From assembly GCF_000429705.1 (NCBI RefSeq), contig NZ_KE386941.1, forward strand, positions 558,001 to 622,000: DNA of 64,000 bases, read 5' to 3'. The DNA comes from Alteribacter aurantiacus DSM 18675. GTDB taxonomy: Bacteria; Bacillota; Bacilli; Bacillales; Salisediminibacteriaceae. Below the pieces are notes generated by a model. It had not been told where the DNA came from and made no database searches. It saw only the letters and a program-made list of their open reading frames with translations. Below are positions 1-8,625 of this stretch, piece by piece. Each line of letters opens with the position of its first letter. Positions within the stretch are counted from its first letter, which is position 1. Made by a program: the position numbers and the translations under genes.

Positions 1-2
1 TG

Positions 3-89
3 TTTTACATCCTTTCCTTTTTTAACATAAGCAAATACGTTACGATGAGATTACGTGGAGATTATGACAAAGGTGATGGAGTGACGTAA
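3..89 (+). CDS. Possible 3' end of an upstream gene
   Basis: One frame is open from the window edge to a TAA ending two bases before aroK. The 28 visible residues end in a polar stretch (YVTMRLRGDYDKGDGVT). In related genomes the competence pilin operon comG ends near here, so this could be the tail of comGG, but nothing in the peptide proves it. The other two frames stop within 30 bases. Confidence 0.25.
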   Translation, partial: FYILSFFNISKYVTMRLRGDYDKGDGVT

Positions 90-91
90 TC

Positions 92-598
92 ATGTCAGGA
101 TTAAATAAAACGATTTACTTAACGGGCTTTATGGGCGCGGGTAAGTCCACCGTGGGAAAGCTTCTCGCCCAAAAATTAGGTGTTGGTTTCGTTGATTTGG
201 ATGATTATATTGAAGAAACAAGTAACAAAAAGATTCCACACATTTTTAAAGAGCACGGAGAAGCGCACTTTCGTAAACTGGAAACACAGGCACTAATAGA
301 CGTTTCCCGAAAATCAATCGTGATTTCAACTGGGGGAGGGGTAGTAGAAACAAAAGAAAGTCAACGGATTATGAAAGAAACAGGGATGATTTTCTTTTTG
401 GATGCTCCTTTTCCCGTTTTGTATGAAAGGATATTCGGAGATCCTAACCGCCCTTTAGCAGCTTTAAAAAAAGATGATTTACAGAAGCGGTTTGAAAGAA
501 GGAAACCGTTGTATGAACGGGGGGCTATTACAATCCATACTCATGGTTGTTCTCCCTATGAAGTGGTCCAGCGGATTCTGCTTGATTTAACTGATTAA
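92..598 (+). CDS. aroK: Shikimate kinase
   Basis: Cytoplasmic enzyme that phosphorylates shikimate with ATP to shikimate 3-phosphate in aromatic amino acid synthesis. The 168-residue length is normal for the family. The Walker A loop GFMGAGKST lies at residues 12-20, the shikimate-binding DLDD near 35-38, the FRKLE motif near 60 and the glycine-rich STGGGVV near 79-85; the lid arginine is in DPNRPL. An SD-like GGAG lies about 10 bases before the ATG. Another pathway gene, aroQ, is at 17.6 kb and not linked to it. Confidence 0.95.
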   Translation: MSGLNKTIYLTGFMGAGKSTVGKLLAQKLGVGFVDLDDYIEETSNKKIPHIFKEHGEAHFRKLETQALIDVSRKSIVISTGGGVVETKESQRIMKETGMIFFLDAPFPVLYERIFGDPNRPLAALKKDDLQKRFERRKPLYERGAITIHTHGCSPYEVVQRILLDLTD

Positions 599-650
599 AG
601 AGTAGCTGATCTGGTTATACTTAGTATCAGAAACCAGGTAGGTGAAATCT

Positions 651-851
651 ATGAAAACAAATGATTATGTAAAATTCGTCACACAGCAATTTGTTGAATA
701 TGCCGACCAACCGAAAAGCGAAAGAAAGAAAAAGCGGTTGGAAAAAAAGGAAGCAAGACCGCCTGCCATAAATCGGTGGTTTGGATTGATCCCCCTTGCT
801 TTTTTTATTTCTTATAAGAAAAACAAGAAACGGTTTATGAAAAGAGCGTAA
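651..851 (+). CDS. yqzE: YqzE family small protein
   Basis: Small basic protein of 66 residues starting MKTNDYVKFVTQQF, the typical YqzE start. A very basic middle segment (about residues 22-35) is followed by one hydrophobic stretch (IPLAFFISY), so it is probably membrane-associated. The ATG at 651 is preferred to the in-frame GTG at 642 because AGGTAGGTG is correctly spaced for the ATG. YqzE proteins sit beside the comG competence operon in Bacillus; the function is unknown. Confidence 0.8.
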   Translation: MKTNDYVKFVTQQFVEYADQPKSERKKKRLEKKEARPPAINRWFGLIPLAFFISYKKNKKRFMKRA

Positions 852-898
852 AAAGAATGGTCTTTAACGCGTTCTACACTTGAAACATTCATGATTTG

Positions 899-946
899 AG
901 GCTTGATTCAGAAGGGAAAACTCCTTTTGAATCAAGCCTCTTTTTA
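899..946 (+). terminator. Terminator after yqzE
   Basis: An 18-bp nearly perfect stem (899-916 with 924-941, one G-U pair) with a 7-base loop is followed by TTTTT on the plus strand. The convergent yqhG stops at 944, so the same hairpin may also serve it, though the minus-strand tail lacks a U run. Confidence 0.85.
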
Positions 947-1777
947 TTTTCGGTATGGAAGGATCTTGCGTTTAATGCTAAGAGGATGCTGGTGGAGGTA
1001 GAAAAGGCCTCCGTTAATGACGTTCATACTTATTTTTGGATCATACTGGCGCGTAATGGCTTCCTTTTCATTTTCATATGATTCAGGGCGATCGTCTTCA
1101 TCTGTATAGAACGTTTCCAAAAGGCGCAAATCTTGATTCATTTTCTCAACTGCTTGAGTAGCCCATGTATGGTCCTCTTTTAAAAGTTCATTTTCAAGGT
1201 ACATGCGAATGCGATTCATACCACTTGCAGGTTTAATGAGGGGAGATACTGTGAAACAATAATCCGGAATTACAGGTTCTAACGGAAGATGGATCATTTG
1301 GTCCGCAAACCCATCAACCATTTCTCCATTTACTAAGTTCAACCCAAGGGAAACAAAGCGATCTTTCTTCTTTTCAGCTTCATACGATAGTTTCATGTTG
1401 ACGTTGAGCCAAGGGAGTAAAGAGATCGAACCATCTGCCAATGTGGTTCGGGCAACCTTTTCATACATTCTCACATGAGAGCCTAGCTCTTTTGCGATTC
1501 GGAAAATGTGATGAAGTCTAGGTGCACCGAAGTGAATTCGCTCACCTTTCAAGTCCTCGGGTGCCTTACTGTCGTCTGTAATCAGTGTCAGCTTCATAGG
1601 GTTTGGGACCCCGCCGATTTTTTCAAGGTACTGCCAATAAAAAGGGCGATTCATTAAACGCTTGTCCATATCAATACTCAGTTGAATATGTATATGGCCG
1701 TCGCTTTCCTCTATGATAGGGCTTTCATTTTCAGTAAAGAATGTTCGGAGATAATTATGCACGTCGGTCTGCAACAC
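944..1777 (-). CDS. yqhG: YqhG family protein
   Basis: Cytoplasmic-looking protein of about 277 residues without membrane segments, matching the YqhG family by sequence and by its place after the SNF2 helicase. Function unknown. The frame extends to an ATG at 1801, but a strong AGGAGG (1792-1787) lies inside that extension, nine bases before a GTG at 1777 and twelve before a TTG at 1774, so initiation at one of these is more likely. It overlaps the end of yqhH by about 20 bases, implying translational coupling. Confidence 0.85.
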   Translation of the reverse strand: MLQTDVHNYLRTFFTENESPIIEESDGHIHIQLSIDMDKRLMNRPFYWQYLEKIGGVPNPMKLTLITDDSKAPEDLKGERIHFGAPRLHHIFRIAKELGSHVRMYEKVARTTLADGSISLLPWLNVNMKLSYEAEKKKDRFVSLGLNLVNGEMVDGFADQMIHLPLEPVIPDYCFTVSPLIKPASGMNRIRMYLENELLKEDHTWATQAVEKMNQDLRLLETFYTDEDDRPESYENEKEAITRQYDPKISMNVINGGLFYLHQHPLSIKRKILPYRK

Positions 1778-3431
1778 GTTCGTTCTCCTCCTCATGAGCA
1801 TCGATACAAGCTGTTAAATTGTCTAGTTTAATCCGAATTTCACCATCGGACTCGGAGTGGTTGAGTATATTGGAAATGTGCATTTCCAATTCTTCTTCAC
1901 GCATTTTTTCCAAAATATCATCCAGCTTTCCGATGACTTCCTCAAACAACCCGATTTTTTTGTACAATGTTTTTAGTATATGATCTTCCACTGTATTTGC
2001 AACAGCGAAATTATAGATGTGAACATCATGTTCTTGGCCTAAACGATGGATTCGCCCAATTCGTTGTTCAATACGCATGGGATTCCAAGGAAGGTCATAG
2101 TTGATCATATGGTGGCAAAACTGAAGATTGATCCCTTCACCACCAGCCTCGGTTGCAATGAGCACTTGAGCTCGATCTTTGAATAACTGTTTCATCCAGT
2201 CTTTTTTACTTCGCTTAAAGCCACCTCTAAATGGAACGGCTTTAATACCGTGTTGGGCAAAATACCATTGGAGATAGAGCTGAGTGGCTCGGTACTCTGT
2301 AAAAATAATCACTTTGTCATCGATGGATTGAATGAGCTCAAGTGCTTTTTCGGCTTTGGCGTGGCGAGAGACGTTCTCTACCATTGTCATGATCCGCTCT
2401 AACTCTTCTTTTAACGCAGGAGCCATATCTTCTTGTCCTAATAGACCTTTTAAGGTCATATATACAGCTTCACGGCTAGAGCAACACTCCCTTTGTAAAG
2501 TGAGGACCGTAAAAGGGAACAAACTCCATTGGTATTTATTGCCCCAACGATTTTTTAGAGCTGAGACAGTATCGTATAGTTCTTTTTCCTCTTCTGAAAA
2601 GTCGATCTCGACCGTTTTTACGACACGTTTTGGCCAGTCCATTGTAGAGTCGGACCGGCGGTTACGAATCATTACCTTCTGTACAATTTGCCTAAGTTCT
2701 TCATGTTGATCAGCGTCTTTAAATTCTTTTGCAAAAGCTTCTTCATTACCTAAGTGCCCGGGCTTTAGTATGGAAATGAGGTGAAACACCTCACTCAATT
2801 TGTTTTGCACAGGTGTTGCGGTTAATAAAAGACAAAACTTCTTTTTTAATTGCCTTACGAACTGATAGTTTTTCGTATTTTTGTTTTTAAGTTTATGGGC
2901 TTCATCGATAATAATCATATCGTATTCTTGTTCAAAGATCGTTGACCTGTGAGGCTCTCGCTTTGCTGTATCAATAGAGCTGACGATCACATCGCATTGA
3001 TCCCAAACATAGTGCTTTCGCTGCTCCACAGCAGGGATGTAGAATTTTTGATTCAGTTCACTGCACCACTGAGTGACAAGAGAGGCAGGAACTAAGATAA
3101 GCACTTTTTTTACAAGTCCGCGAATCATGTATTCTTTTAAAATAAGACCTGCTTCAATTGTTTTTCCAAGACCTACTTCATCCGCCAAAATGGCTTTTCC
3201 ATTCATTTCAGTGAGCACTCGCTCGGCTGCTTCCTTCTGATGAGGGAAGATGCTTAGATGAGGGAGGTGTGATGGAGCTCTTAATCCTTCAAACTCTTCG
3301 ATAAGCAACTCTTTCTCAGCTTCGATTGCCATTTTATACATTTGCCAGTTTTCCCACGGGCCGTTTTGTTCCACTCGTTCGATAAGGGAACTTGTCCATT
3401 CTTCATCAAAGATGATTTTAGGGGAGTGCAT
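1755..3431 (-). CDS. yqhH: SNF2-family DEAD/DEAH-box helicase YqhH
   Basis: Predicted ATP-driven nucleic-acid translocase of the SNF2/RapA type, 558 residues. The N-terminal RecA-like domain holds Walker A DEVGLGKTIEAG (about 84-95), Walker B DEAH and TATPVQN; the C-terminal domain holds the helicase motifs ATEAGGEGINLQ and RIGRIHRLGQ. A short acidic tail follows. AAAGGAG stands nine bases before the ATG. It forms an operon with yqhG and is divergent from gcv. The biological role is not established. Confidence 0.92.
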   Translation of the reverse strand: MHSPKIIFDEEWTSSLIERVEQNGPWENWQMYKMAIEAEKELLIEEFEGLRAPSHLPHLSIFPHQKEAAERVLTEMNGKAILADEVGLGKTIEAGLILKEYMIRGLVKKVLILVPASLVTQWCSELNQKFYIPAVEQRKHYVWDQCDVIVSSIDTAKREPHRSTIFEQEYDMIIIDEAHKLKNKNTKNYQFVRQLKKKFCLLLTATPVQNKLSEVFHLISILKPGHLGNEEAFAKEFKDADQHEELRQIVQKVMIRNRRSDSTMDWPKRVVKTVEIDFSEEEKELYDTVSALKNRWGNKYQWSLFPFTVLTLQRECCSSREAVYMTLKGLLGQEDMAPALKEELERIMTMVENVSRHAKAEKALELIQSIDDKVIIFTEYRATQLYLQWYFAQHGIKAVPFRGGFKRSKKDWMKQLFKDRAQVLIATEAGGEGINLQFCHHMINYDLPWNPMRIEQRIGRIHRLGQEHDVHIYNFAVANTVEDHILKTLYKKIGLFEEVIGKLDDILEKMREEELEMHISNILNHSESDGEIRIKLDNLTACIDAHEEENERVADRRA

Positions 3432-3476
3432 GGATGATGGCTCCTTTCCAATAAAAAGTAGTGCTCCTATTTGAAA

Positions 3477-3506
3477 TTGTCAAACGATGTTATTGCCAAC
3501 TAAAAT
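3477..3506 (+). promoter_or_regulatory. Possible sigma-A promoter of the gcv operon
   Basis: TTGTCA at 3477-3482 and TAAAAT at 3501-3506 with an 18-base spacer lie in the intergenic space before the glycine riboswitch. The match is fair and the long distance to the aptamer leaves other starts possible. Confidence 0.35.
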
Positions 3507-3630
3507 AAGATAGTGATACCATAGAGATGCAACGGATTTTATCTAATAGTAGCTTTTCCAATTCCATAATTTCTATGAAAAAGAGAACGTTCCTAATTCA
3601 GTTTGGTTAATTACATATCAGGCGAATGAA

Positions 3631-3840
3631 AGCAAGGGGAGAGATCGCGACAGACGCGACGCCGAAGGAGCAAACAGAAACCTGTGAATCTCTCAGGCAA
3701 AAAAGACTCTTGCTAGACGCAACTCTGGAAAGAGCCCGACTTTTGGGCCACCCATGGGGACACTTTCTTTATGAAAGGAAACTCTCAGGTACATCAGACA
3801 GAGACCTCACCTACTTTTAGGGAGGTCTCTGTCTTTTTTT
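3631..3840 (+). ncRNA. Tandem glycine riboswitch (gcvT leader)
   Basis: Two consecutive glycine aptamers. The first is closed by AGCAAG (3631-3636) with CTTGCT (3709-3714) and carries GCCGAAGGAGCAAAC and CTCTCAGGCAAAAA. The second starts near 3720 with AACTCTGGA, then CACCCATGGGGACAC and CTCTCAGGT. The expression platform is a terminator hairpin directly behind aptamer 2. Glycine binding in this class normally turns on glycine cleavage genes, and gcvT-gcvPA-gcvPB lies directly downstream. Confidence 0.95.
3796..3840 (+). terminator. Riboswitch-controlled terminator
   Basis: A perfect 13-bp stem, AGACAGAGACCTC (3796-3808) with 3822-3834, followed by a U tract to 3840. Its 5' arm overlaps the ACAGAG that would close the P1 stem of aptamer 2, so glycine binding should prevent terminator formation (family knowledge plus the visible overlap). 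Confidence 0.9.
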
Positions 3841-3929
3841 ATGGAAAAAGCTAAGATTATCGCGTTAAAAAAGAACGAGAAGCTTTGGACTGATTTATTC
3901 GTGGAAGCGCGAACAAAAAGTGGAGGTGC

Positions 3930-5036
3930 ATGATGATGGGGAACAAGACACCATTGTATGATGTGTACAAAGATCAAGCGAAAACGATTGACTTTGGGGG
4001 ATGGGATTTACCTGTTCAATTTTCAAGCATCAAAGAAGAGCACGAAGCGGTACGTACGAAAGCAGGTTTATTCGATGTGTCCCATATGGGAGAAATTGAT
4101 GTAAAAGGTTCTGGTGCAGAAGCTTTTTTACAAAGTGTACTTACAAATGACGTAGAAAAGTTAAAAACAAACGGTTGTCAATATACAGCCATGTGTTATG
4201 AAAGTGGTGGAACGGTAGATGACCTTGTTTATTATAAACGGGGAGAGGGAGACTACCTTCTTGTTGTGAACGCCTCCAATATCGAAAAGGACTATGACTG
4301 GTTGGTTTCTCGTATTGAAGGGTTTGAAAACGTAGAGGTGACAAACGTAAGCGATGACTATGCTCAAATCGCGATCCAAGGCCCTCTTGCTGAACAAATC
4401 CTTCAAAAAGAAACAGACACGGACCTTTCTGAGATCACTTTCTTCAAATTTCGTGATGGTGTAAAGATCGGGTCAATTGAAGCTCTTGTATCACGGACCG
4501 GTTATACAGGGGAAGACGGATTCGAGATTTATTGTAGCCCTGAAGATGCTAGAGCGCTATGGAACCTTCTCCTACAAACAGGTAAAGAAGAAGGAATCCA
4601 ACCTTGTGGGCTTGGTTCTAGAGACACCCTTCGTTTTGAAGCGCGTCTTGCCCTTTACGGTCAGGAATTAACAAACGACATCACGCCAATTGAAGCAGGA
4701 ATCGGCTTCGCTGTTAAAACCGATAAAGAGGCTGATTTCGTTGGGAAAAGTGTATTAAAAGAACAAAAAGAATCAGGGCTAAAACGTAAACTCGTAGGCC
4801 TTGAAATGATTGATAAAGGAATTCCTCGAACAGACTACGAGGTGTTCAATACAGATGGGGAGAACATCGGGTTTGTGACTACCGGAACACAATCTCCAAC
4901 ATTAAAGAAAAACGTCGGTCTTGCCATTCTTGACAAGGCATATACGGCCCTTGATACAGAGGTAGAAGTACAAGTTCGTAAACGCCGCCTAAAAGCCAAA
5001 GTGGTCGCCACACCATTTTATAAACGATCCAACTAG
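3930..5036 (+). CDS. gcvT: Aminomethyltransferase, glycine cleavage T protein
   Basis: Transfers the methylene group from the aminomethyl-lipoyl H protein to tetrahydrofolate, releasing ammonia. The 368-residue length is normal. It shows the family start TPLYDVYKDQAKTIDFGGWDLPVQF, the folate-site LFDVSHMGE and RTGYTGEDGFEIY. Three consecutive ATGs occur at 3930, 3933 and 3936; GGAGG at 3922-3926 best fits the second or third. First gene of gcvT-gcvPA-gcvPB, controlled by the glycine riboswitch. The H protein is not in this cluster, as in B. subtilis. Confidence 0.96.
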   Translation: MMMGNKTPLYDVYKDQAKTIDFGGWDLPVQFSSIKEEHEAVRTKAGLFDVSHMGEIDVKGSGAEAFLQSVLTNDVEKLKTNGCQYTAMCYESGGTVDDLVYYKRGEGDYLLVVNASNIEKDYDWLVSRIEGFENVEVTNVSDDYAQIAIQGPLAEQILQKETDTDLSEITFFKFRDGVKIGSIEALVSRTGYTGEDGFEIYCSPEDARALWNLLLQTGKEEGIQPCGLGSRDTLRFEARLALYGQELTNDITPIEAGIGFAVKTDKEADFVGKSVLKEQKESGLKRKLVGLEMIDKGIPRTDYEVFNTDGENIGFVTTGTQSPTLKKNVGLAILDKAYTALDTEVEVQVRKRRLKAKVVATPFYKRSN

Positions 5037-5066
5037 AGTGAGACGAAGAGGAAGGGGAGAAACATC

Positions 5067-6410
5067 ATGACATTTCGCTATTTACCAATGACGGATAAAG
5101 ATTTGCAAGAAATGATGGGGACGATTGGAATCGATTCTGTAGAAGAGTTGTTTCAAGACATTCCCAAGGATGTTCGTTACGATGGAGAACTAAAAATAGA
5201 GAAGGCATTAGATGAAATAGCTTTGGTCAAAGAGATGCAGCGTCTTGCAAACCGTAACTTCAACTCAAAGGATTACCCGTCCTTTTTAGGAGCAGGGGTT
5301 TATGAGCACTACATTCCTTCTATCGTAAATCACGTGATAGGAAGGTCTGAATTTTACACTGCCTACACGCCTTACCAACCGGAGATTTCACAAGGTGAAC
5401 TCCAAGCCATTTTTGAATTTCAAACGATGATTGCAGAACTTACAGGCATGGATCTTGCCAATTCGTCCATGTATGATGGTCCGACTGCCCTGGCTGAAGC
5501 GGGAATGATGAGTGCCGGTCATACAAAAAAGAAAACGATTCTCGTTTCTGAAACGGTTCACCCAGAAGCCCGTGAAGTTCTTGTGTCAAATGCAAAAGGA
5601 CAAGGTATTCAGGTAGTAGAGATCCGTGAAAAAGATGGCGTAACCGACATTGACCATTTAAAAGAACTTTATTCTAATGAAGTCGCAAGTGTCATTGTTC
5701 AATACCCGAACTTCCTTGGAAATGTTGAGGATTTAAAAGCGATTGAAGAAATCGCACATCAAGAAAAAGCGCTGCTTGTTGTATCTTCCAACCCAGTAAG
5801 TTTGGGCGTTTTACAACCTCCTGGGGCCTTTAACGCAGATGTAGTTGTTGGAGATGCGCAACCGTTCGGGATTCCGGCACAACTTGGGGGACCACACTGC
5901 GGTTATTTTGCTACAACTAAAAAACTAATGAGAAAAGTTCCCGGTCGTCTTGTAGGCCAGACTACAGATGACAAAGGACAGCGAGGGTTTGTATTGACCC
6001 TTCAAGCACGGGAGCAACATATCCGTCGTGAAAAAGCGACAAGTAACATCTGTTCGAATCAAGCATTGAATGCGTTGGGAGCAAGCGTAGCCATGACCGC
6101 CCTTGGCAAGAACGGTGTAAAGGAAATGGCTTATCAAAACATCCAAAAAGCGCACTATGCGAAAGAAAAGTTGATTGAAGCAGGTGTAGAAGTCATCAAT
6201 GGTACGCCGTTCTTTAATGAGTTTGCAGTAAAATTACAAAAACCTGTGAGTGAAGTGAATGACATGTTGCTAGAAGAAGGGATGATTGGTGGCTTTGAAC
6301 TTTCTCGCCACTACCCAGATAAAGAAAATCAAATGCTACTGGCATTCACAGAGCTTCGTACAAAAGAAGAAATCGATCGTTTAGCAACTGCATTGGGGGG
6401 AGTAAAATGA
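5067..6410 (+). CDS. gcvPA: Glycine dehydrogenase (decarboxylating) subunit 1
   Basis: N-terminal half of the split P protein of the glycine cleavage system, 447 residues. It resembles a PLP-fold domain without the PLP lysine and pairs with GcvPB. Recognisable segments are FLGAGVYEHYIPS, YTPYQPEISQGELQAIFEFQT, DAQPFGIPAQLGGPHCGYFA and EKATSNICSNQAL. A good SD (AAGGGGAGAAA) precedes the ATG. The TGA overlaps the gcvPB ATG by four bases, indicating translational coupling in equal amounts. Confidence 0.96.
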   Translation: MTFRYLPMTDKDLQEMMGTIGIDSVEELFQDIPKDVRYDGELKIEKALDEIALVKEMQRLANRNFNSKDYPSFLGAGVYEHYIPSIVNHVIGRSEFYTAYTPYQPEISQGELQAIFEFQTMIAELTGMDLANSSMYDGPTALAEAGMMSAGHTKKKTILVSETVHPEAREVLVSNAKGQGIQVVEIREKDGVTDIDHLKELYSNEVASVIVQYPNFLGNVEDLKAIEEIAHQEKALLVVSSNPVSLGVLQPPGAFNADVVVGDAQPFGIPAQLGGPHCGYFATTKKLMRKVPGRLVGQTTDDKGQRGFVLTLQAREQHIRREKATSNICSNQALNALGASVAMTALGKNGVKEMAYQNIQKAHYAKEKLIEAGVEVINGTPFFNEFAVKLQKPVSEVNDMLLEEGMIGGFELSRHYPDKENQMLLAFTELRTKEEIDRLATALGGVK

Positions 6411-7867
6411 GTAACGAAAACCAAGCACTGATTTTCGAACTAAGTCAAGAGGGCCGCATCGGGCATAGCCTACCGGAGTTGGATATCCCTGAAAAGAGTC
6501 TTGATGACTTGCTCCCTGAATCGTTTCAACGAAGTGTTGATGCTGAACTTCCTGAAGTATCGGAACTTCAAATCATGCGTCATTATACAGCCCTTTCAAA
6601 ACGTAACCATGGTGTAGACTCAGGATTTTATCCTCTAGGGTCTTGTACGATGAAATACAATCCGAAAATAAACGAAGACGTAGCACGATATCCTGGTTTT
6701 TCTCACATCCATCCATACCAAGAAGAAGGCACGATCCAAGGTGCTCTTGAGTTGATGCATAAGCTTCAGACGTCTCTTGAAGAGATCACCGGGATGGATC
6801 AAGTGACTCTTCAACCCGCAGCGGGCGCTCATGGTGAATGGACAGGATTGATGCTCATCCGTGCCTATCACGAAGCTAATGGTGACTTTAATCGTACGAA
6901 AGTAATCGTGCCCGATTCGGCTCATGGAACAAACCCTGCTAGTGCAGTTGTAGCTGGTTTTGAAGCTGTTACGGTTCGTTCAAACGAGCGTGGAATCGTT
7001 GACTTGGATCACCTTCGTGAAGTGGTTGGAGAAGACACAGCTGCTCTTATGCTTACAAATCCGAACACATTAGGTTTGTTTGAAGAAGAGATTGTTGAAA
7101 TGGCTTCCATTGTCCATGAAGCAGGCGGAAAGCTTTATTATGATGGTGCCAATTCAAATGCAATCTTGGGAATCACACGCCCAGGTGATATGGGCTTTGA
7201 CGTGGTTCACTTAAACTTGCATAAAACGTTCACAACCCCTCACGGAGGTGGTGGACCAGGATCCGGACCTGTAGGTGTAAAGAGTGACCTTGTTCCTTAT
7301 TTGCCGACGCCGCTCGTTATTAAAGACGGTGAGAAATACCGTTTTGAATACAATGTTCCAGAATCAATTGGACGTGTAAAGCCATATTACGGAAACTTCG
7401 GTATTAATGTACGTGCGTATACGTACATCCGAACAATGGGGCCAGTGGGTCTTCGTAAAGTATCTGAATACGCTGTACTAAATGCTAACTATATGTTCAG
7501 AAAGCTCGAACCATACTTTGATGCCCCTTATAAACAGCATTGTAAACATGAATTCGTTCTTTCCGGTCGCAGGCAGAAAAAACTTGGAGTCCGTACGTTG
7601 GACATGGCAAAACGACTGCTGGATTTCGGCTATCACCCACCAACGATTTACTTCCCGCTTAATGTGGAAGAGTGTCTCATGATTGAACCGACGGAAACGG
7701 AATCAAAAGAGACGTTGGATGAATTCATTGAAGCGATGATTCAAATTGCAAAAGAAGCAGAAGAAAATCCTGAAATCGTACAAGAAGCTCCTCATACGAC
7801 CGTGATTGGTCGTATGGACGAGACAACGGCAGCGCGAAAGCCGATCTTACGATATACAAAAAATTAA
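6407..7867 (+). CDS. gcvPB: Glycine dehydrogenase (decarboxylating) subunit 2
   Basis: PLP-bearing C-terminal half of the split P protein, 486 residues. It decarboxylates glycine and passes the aminomethyl group to lipoyl-H protein. The Schiff-base lysine is in LNLHKTFTTPHGGGGPGSGP at about residue 273. Other family motifs are FYPLGSCTMKYNP and HGTNPASA. It overlaps gcvPA by four bases and is the last gene of the operon. Confidence 0.96.
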   Translation: MSNENQALIFELSQEGRIGHSLPELDIPEKSLDDLLPESFQRSVDAELPEVSELQIMRHYTALSKRNHGVDSGFYPLGSCTMKYNPKINEDVARYPGFSHIHPYQEEGTIQGALELMHKLQTSLEEITGMDQVTLQPAAGAHGEWTGLMLIRAYHEANGDFNRTKVIVPDSAHGTNPASAVVAGFEAVTVRSNERGIVDLDHLREVVGEDTAALMLTNPNTLGLFEEEIVEMASIVHEAGGKLYYDGANSNAILGITRPGDMGFDVVHLNLHKTFTTPHGGGGPGSGPVGVKSDLVPYLPTPLVIKDGEKYRFEYNVPESIGRVKPYYGNFGINVRAYTYIRTMGPVGLRKVSEYAVLNANYMFRKLEPYFDAPYKQHCKHEFVLSGRRQKKLGVRTLDMAKRLLDFGYHPPTIYFPLNVEECLMIEPTETESKETLDEFIEAMIQIAKEAEENPEIVQEAPHTTVIGRMDETTAARKPILRYTKN

Positions 7868-7882
7868 AAAACAGAATGAAAG

Positions 7883-7919
7883 CAGGTGCCACTTGTCCTT
7901 TGGATAAGTGGCCTGTTTT
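7883..7919 (+). terminator. Probable terminator of the gcv operon
   Basis: CAGG..CCACTTGTCC pairs with GGATAAGTGGCCTG with a two-base bulge, followed by TTTTG. The U run is short. A larger nested structure follows: AAGGTCCG (7925-7932) with CGGACCTT (7982-7989), enclosing CAAAGGT/ACCTTTG. Confidence 0.55.
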
Positions 7920-8002
7920 GAATAAAGGTCCGACTCAAAGGTGGTGATTGACCTTTGGATCTATCTTTTTGTTAAAACAACCGGACCTTAAGTAGAGCTA
8001 AC

Positions 8003-8033
8003 AAAAAAGAGACCGCTTTTTTAACGGTCTCTT
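8003..8033 (-). terminator. Terminator after yqhL
   Basis: On the minus strand AAGAGACCG pairs with CGGTCTCTT (8033-8025 with 8015-8007) around a 9-base loop, followed by TTTTTT. It begins a few bases behind the yqhL stop. Confidence 0.85.
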
Positions 8034-8038
8034 GACTT

Positions 8039-8413
8039 TTACTTTTTAATTTTACCTGTCCACTTACGGAAGCCGCCCTTAAGCTGGACGATATCCTCTG
8101 CACCACGCTTTTTTTTCAAGACTTTCGCAGCCTGGATGCAACGGGCACCTGATTGACAATAGATGTATACAGGCTTGTCCGGTCGAATCTCGGTTTGCCG
8201 TTGGCGAAGTTGAGATAACGGGATGTTACGGGCACCTAAAATGTGTCCTGTTTTAAATTCTTTTTCCTCTCGAATATCTACAAGTTGTGCTTTTCGATAG
8301 TCTTTCTTGAATTCTTCTGTTTCCATTGAGCGTAGGTATTTAGGTTTGATTACACGGGAAACGATAAAGAATACAAGAAGAACCGTTGTGATGGCAAGAA
8401 TCCATGGTGTCAT
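8039..8413 (-). CDS. yqhL: Membrane-anchored rhodanese-like protein
   Basis: Predicted sulfurtransferase of 124 residues with one N-terminal membrane segment (about 3-20) and a single rhodanese domain (about 36-120). The catalytic loop CQSGAR has Cys86, the residue that would carry the persulfide. The position between gcv and lipM is the same as in B. subtilis. The sulfur acceptor is unknown. An SD-like AAGGAGTGG is about 12 bases before the ATG. Confidence 0.88.
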   Translation of the reverse strand: MTPWILAITTVLLVFFIVSRVIKPKYLRSMETEEFKKDYRKAQLVDIREEKEFKTGHILGARNIPLSQLRQRQTEIRPDKPVYIYCQSGARCIQAAKVLKKKRGAEDIVQLKGGFRKWTGKIKK

Positions 8414-8567
8414 CGTTCGTATTCCACTCCTTCAAAATCATAATACAATGAGTTCTCCTAGAGTAATGATATATTGAAATGGGACAAACTGCAATCGTAT
8501 TGAACGAACCTTTTGTTTTGTCATGATATTTTCGTTATGATGGATAGGACCTATTTAGTAAGAAGGC

Positions 8568-8600
8568 ACTGAAAAAGATCGGTCTTTACCTTTTTTCAGT
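8568..8600 (+). other. Hairpin in the lipM leader
   Basis: ACTGAAAAA (8568-8576) can pair with TTTTTTCAGT (8591-8600) just before lipM. It looks like a weak terminator but has no clear U run behind it. Role unknown. Confidence 0.35.
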
Positions 8601-8625
8601 AACTTCAGTAAAGTGAGGGACCAAC

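Noticed and set aside
3626..3820. 64-codon frame over the gcv leader
   Set aside because: It coincides with the two glycine aptamers and terminator; RNA structure explains the sequence.
3841..3933. 30-codon frame MEKAKIIALKKNEKLW... between the riboswitch terminator and gcvT, its stop overlapping the gcvT start
   Set aside because: The ATG directly follows the terminator U run and has no ribosome binding site; the overlap with gcvT is by chance as far as can be seen.
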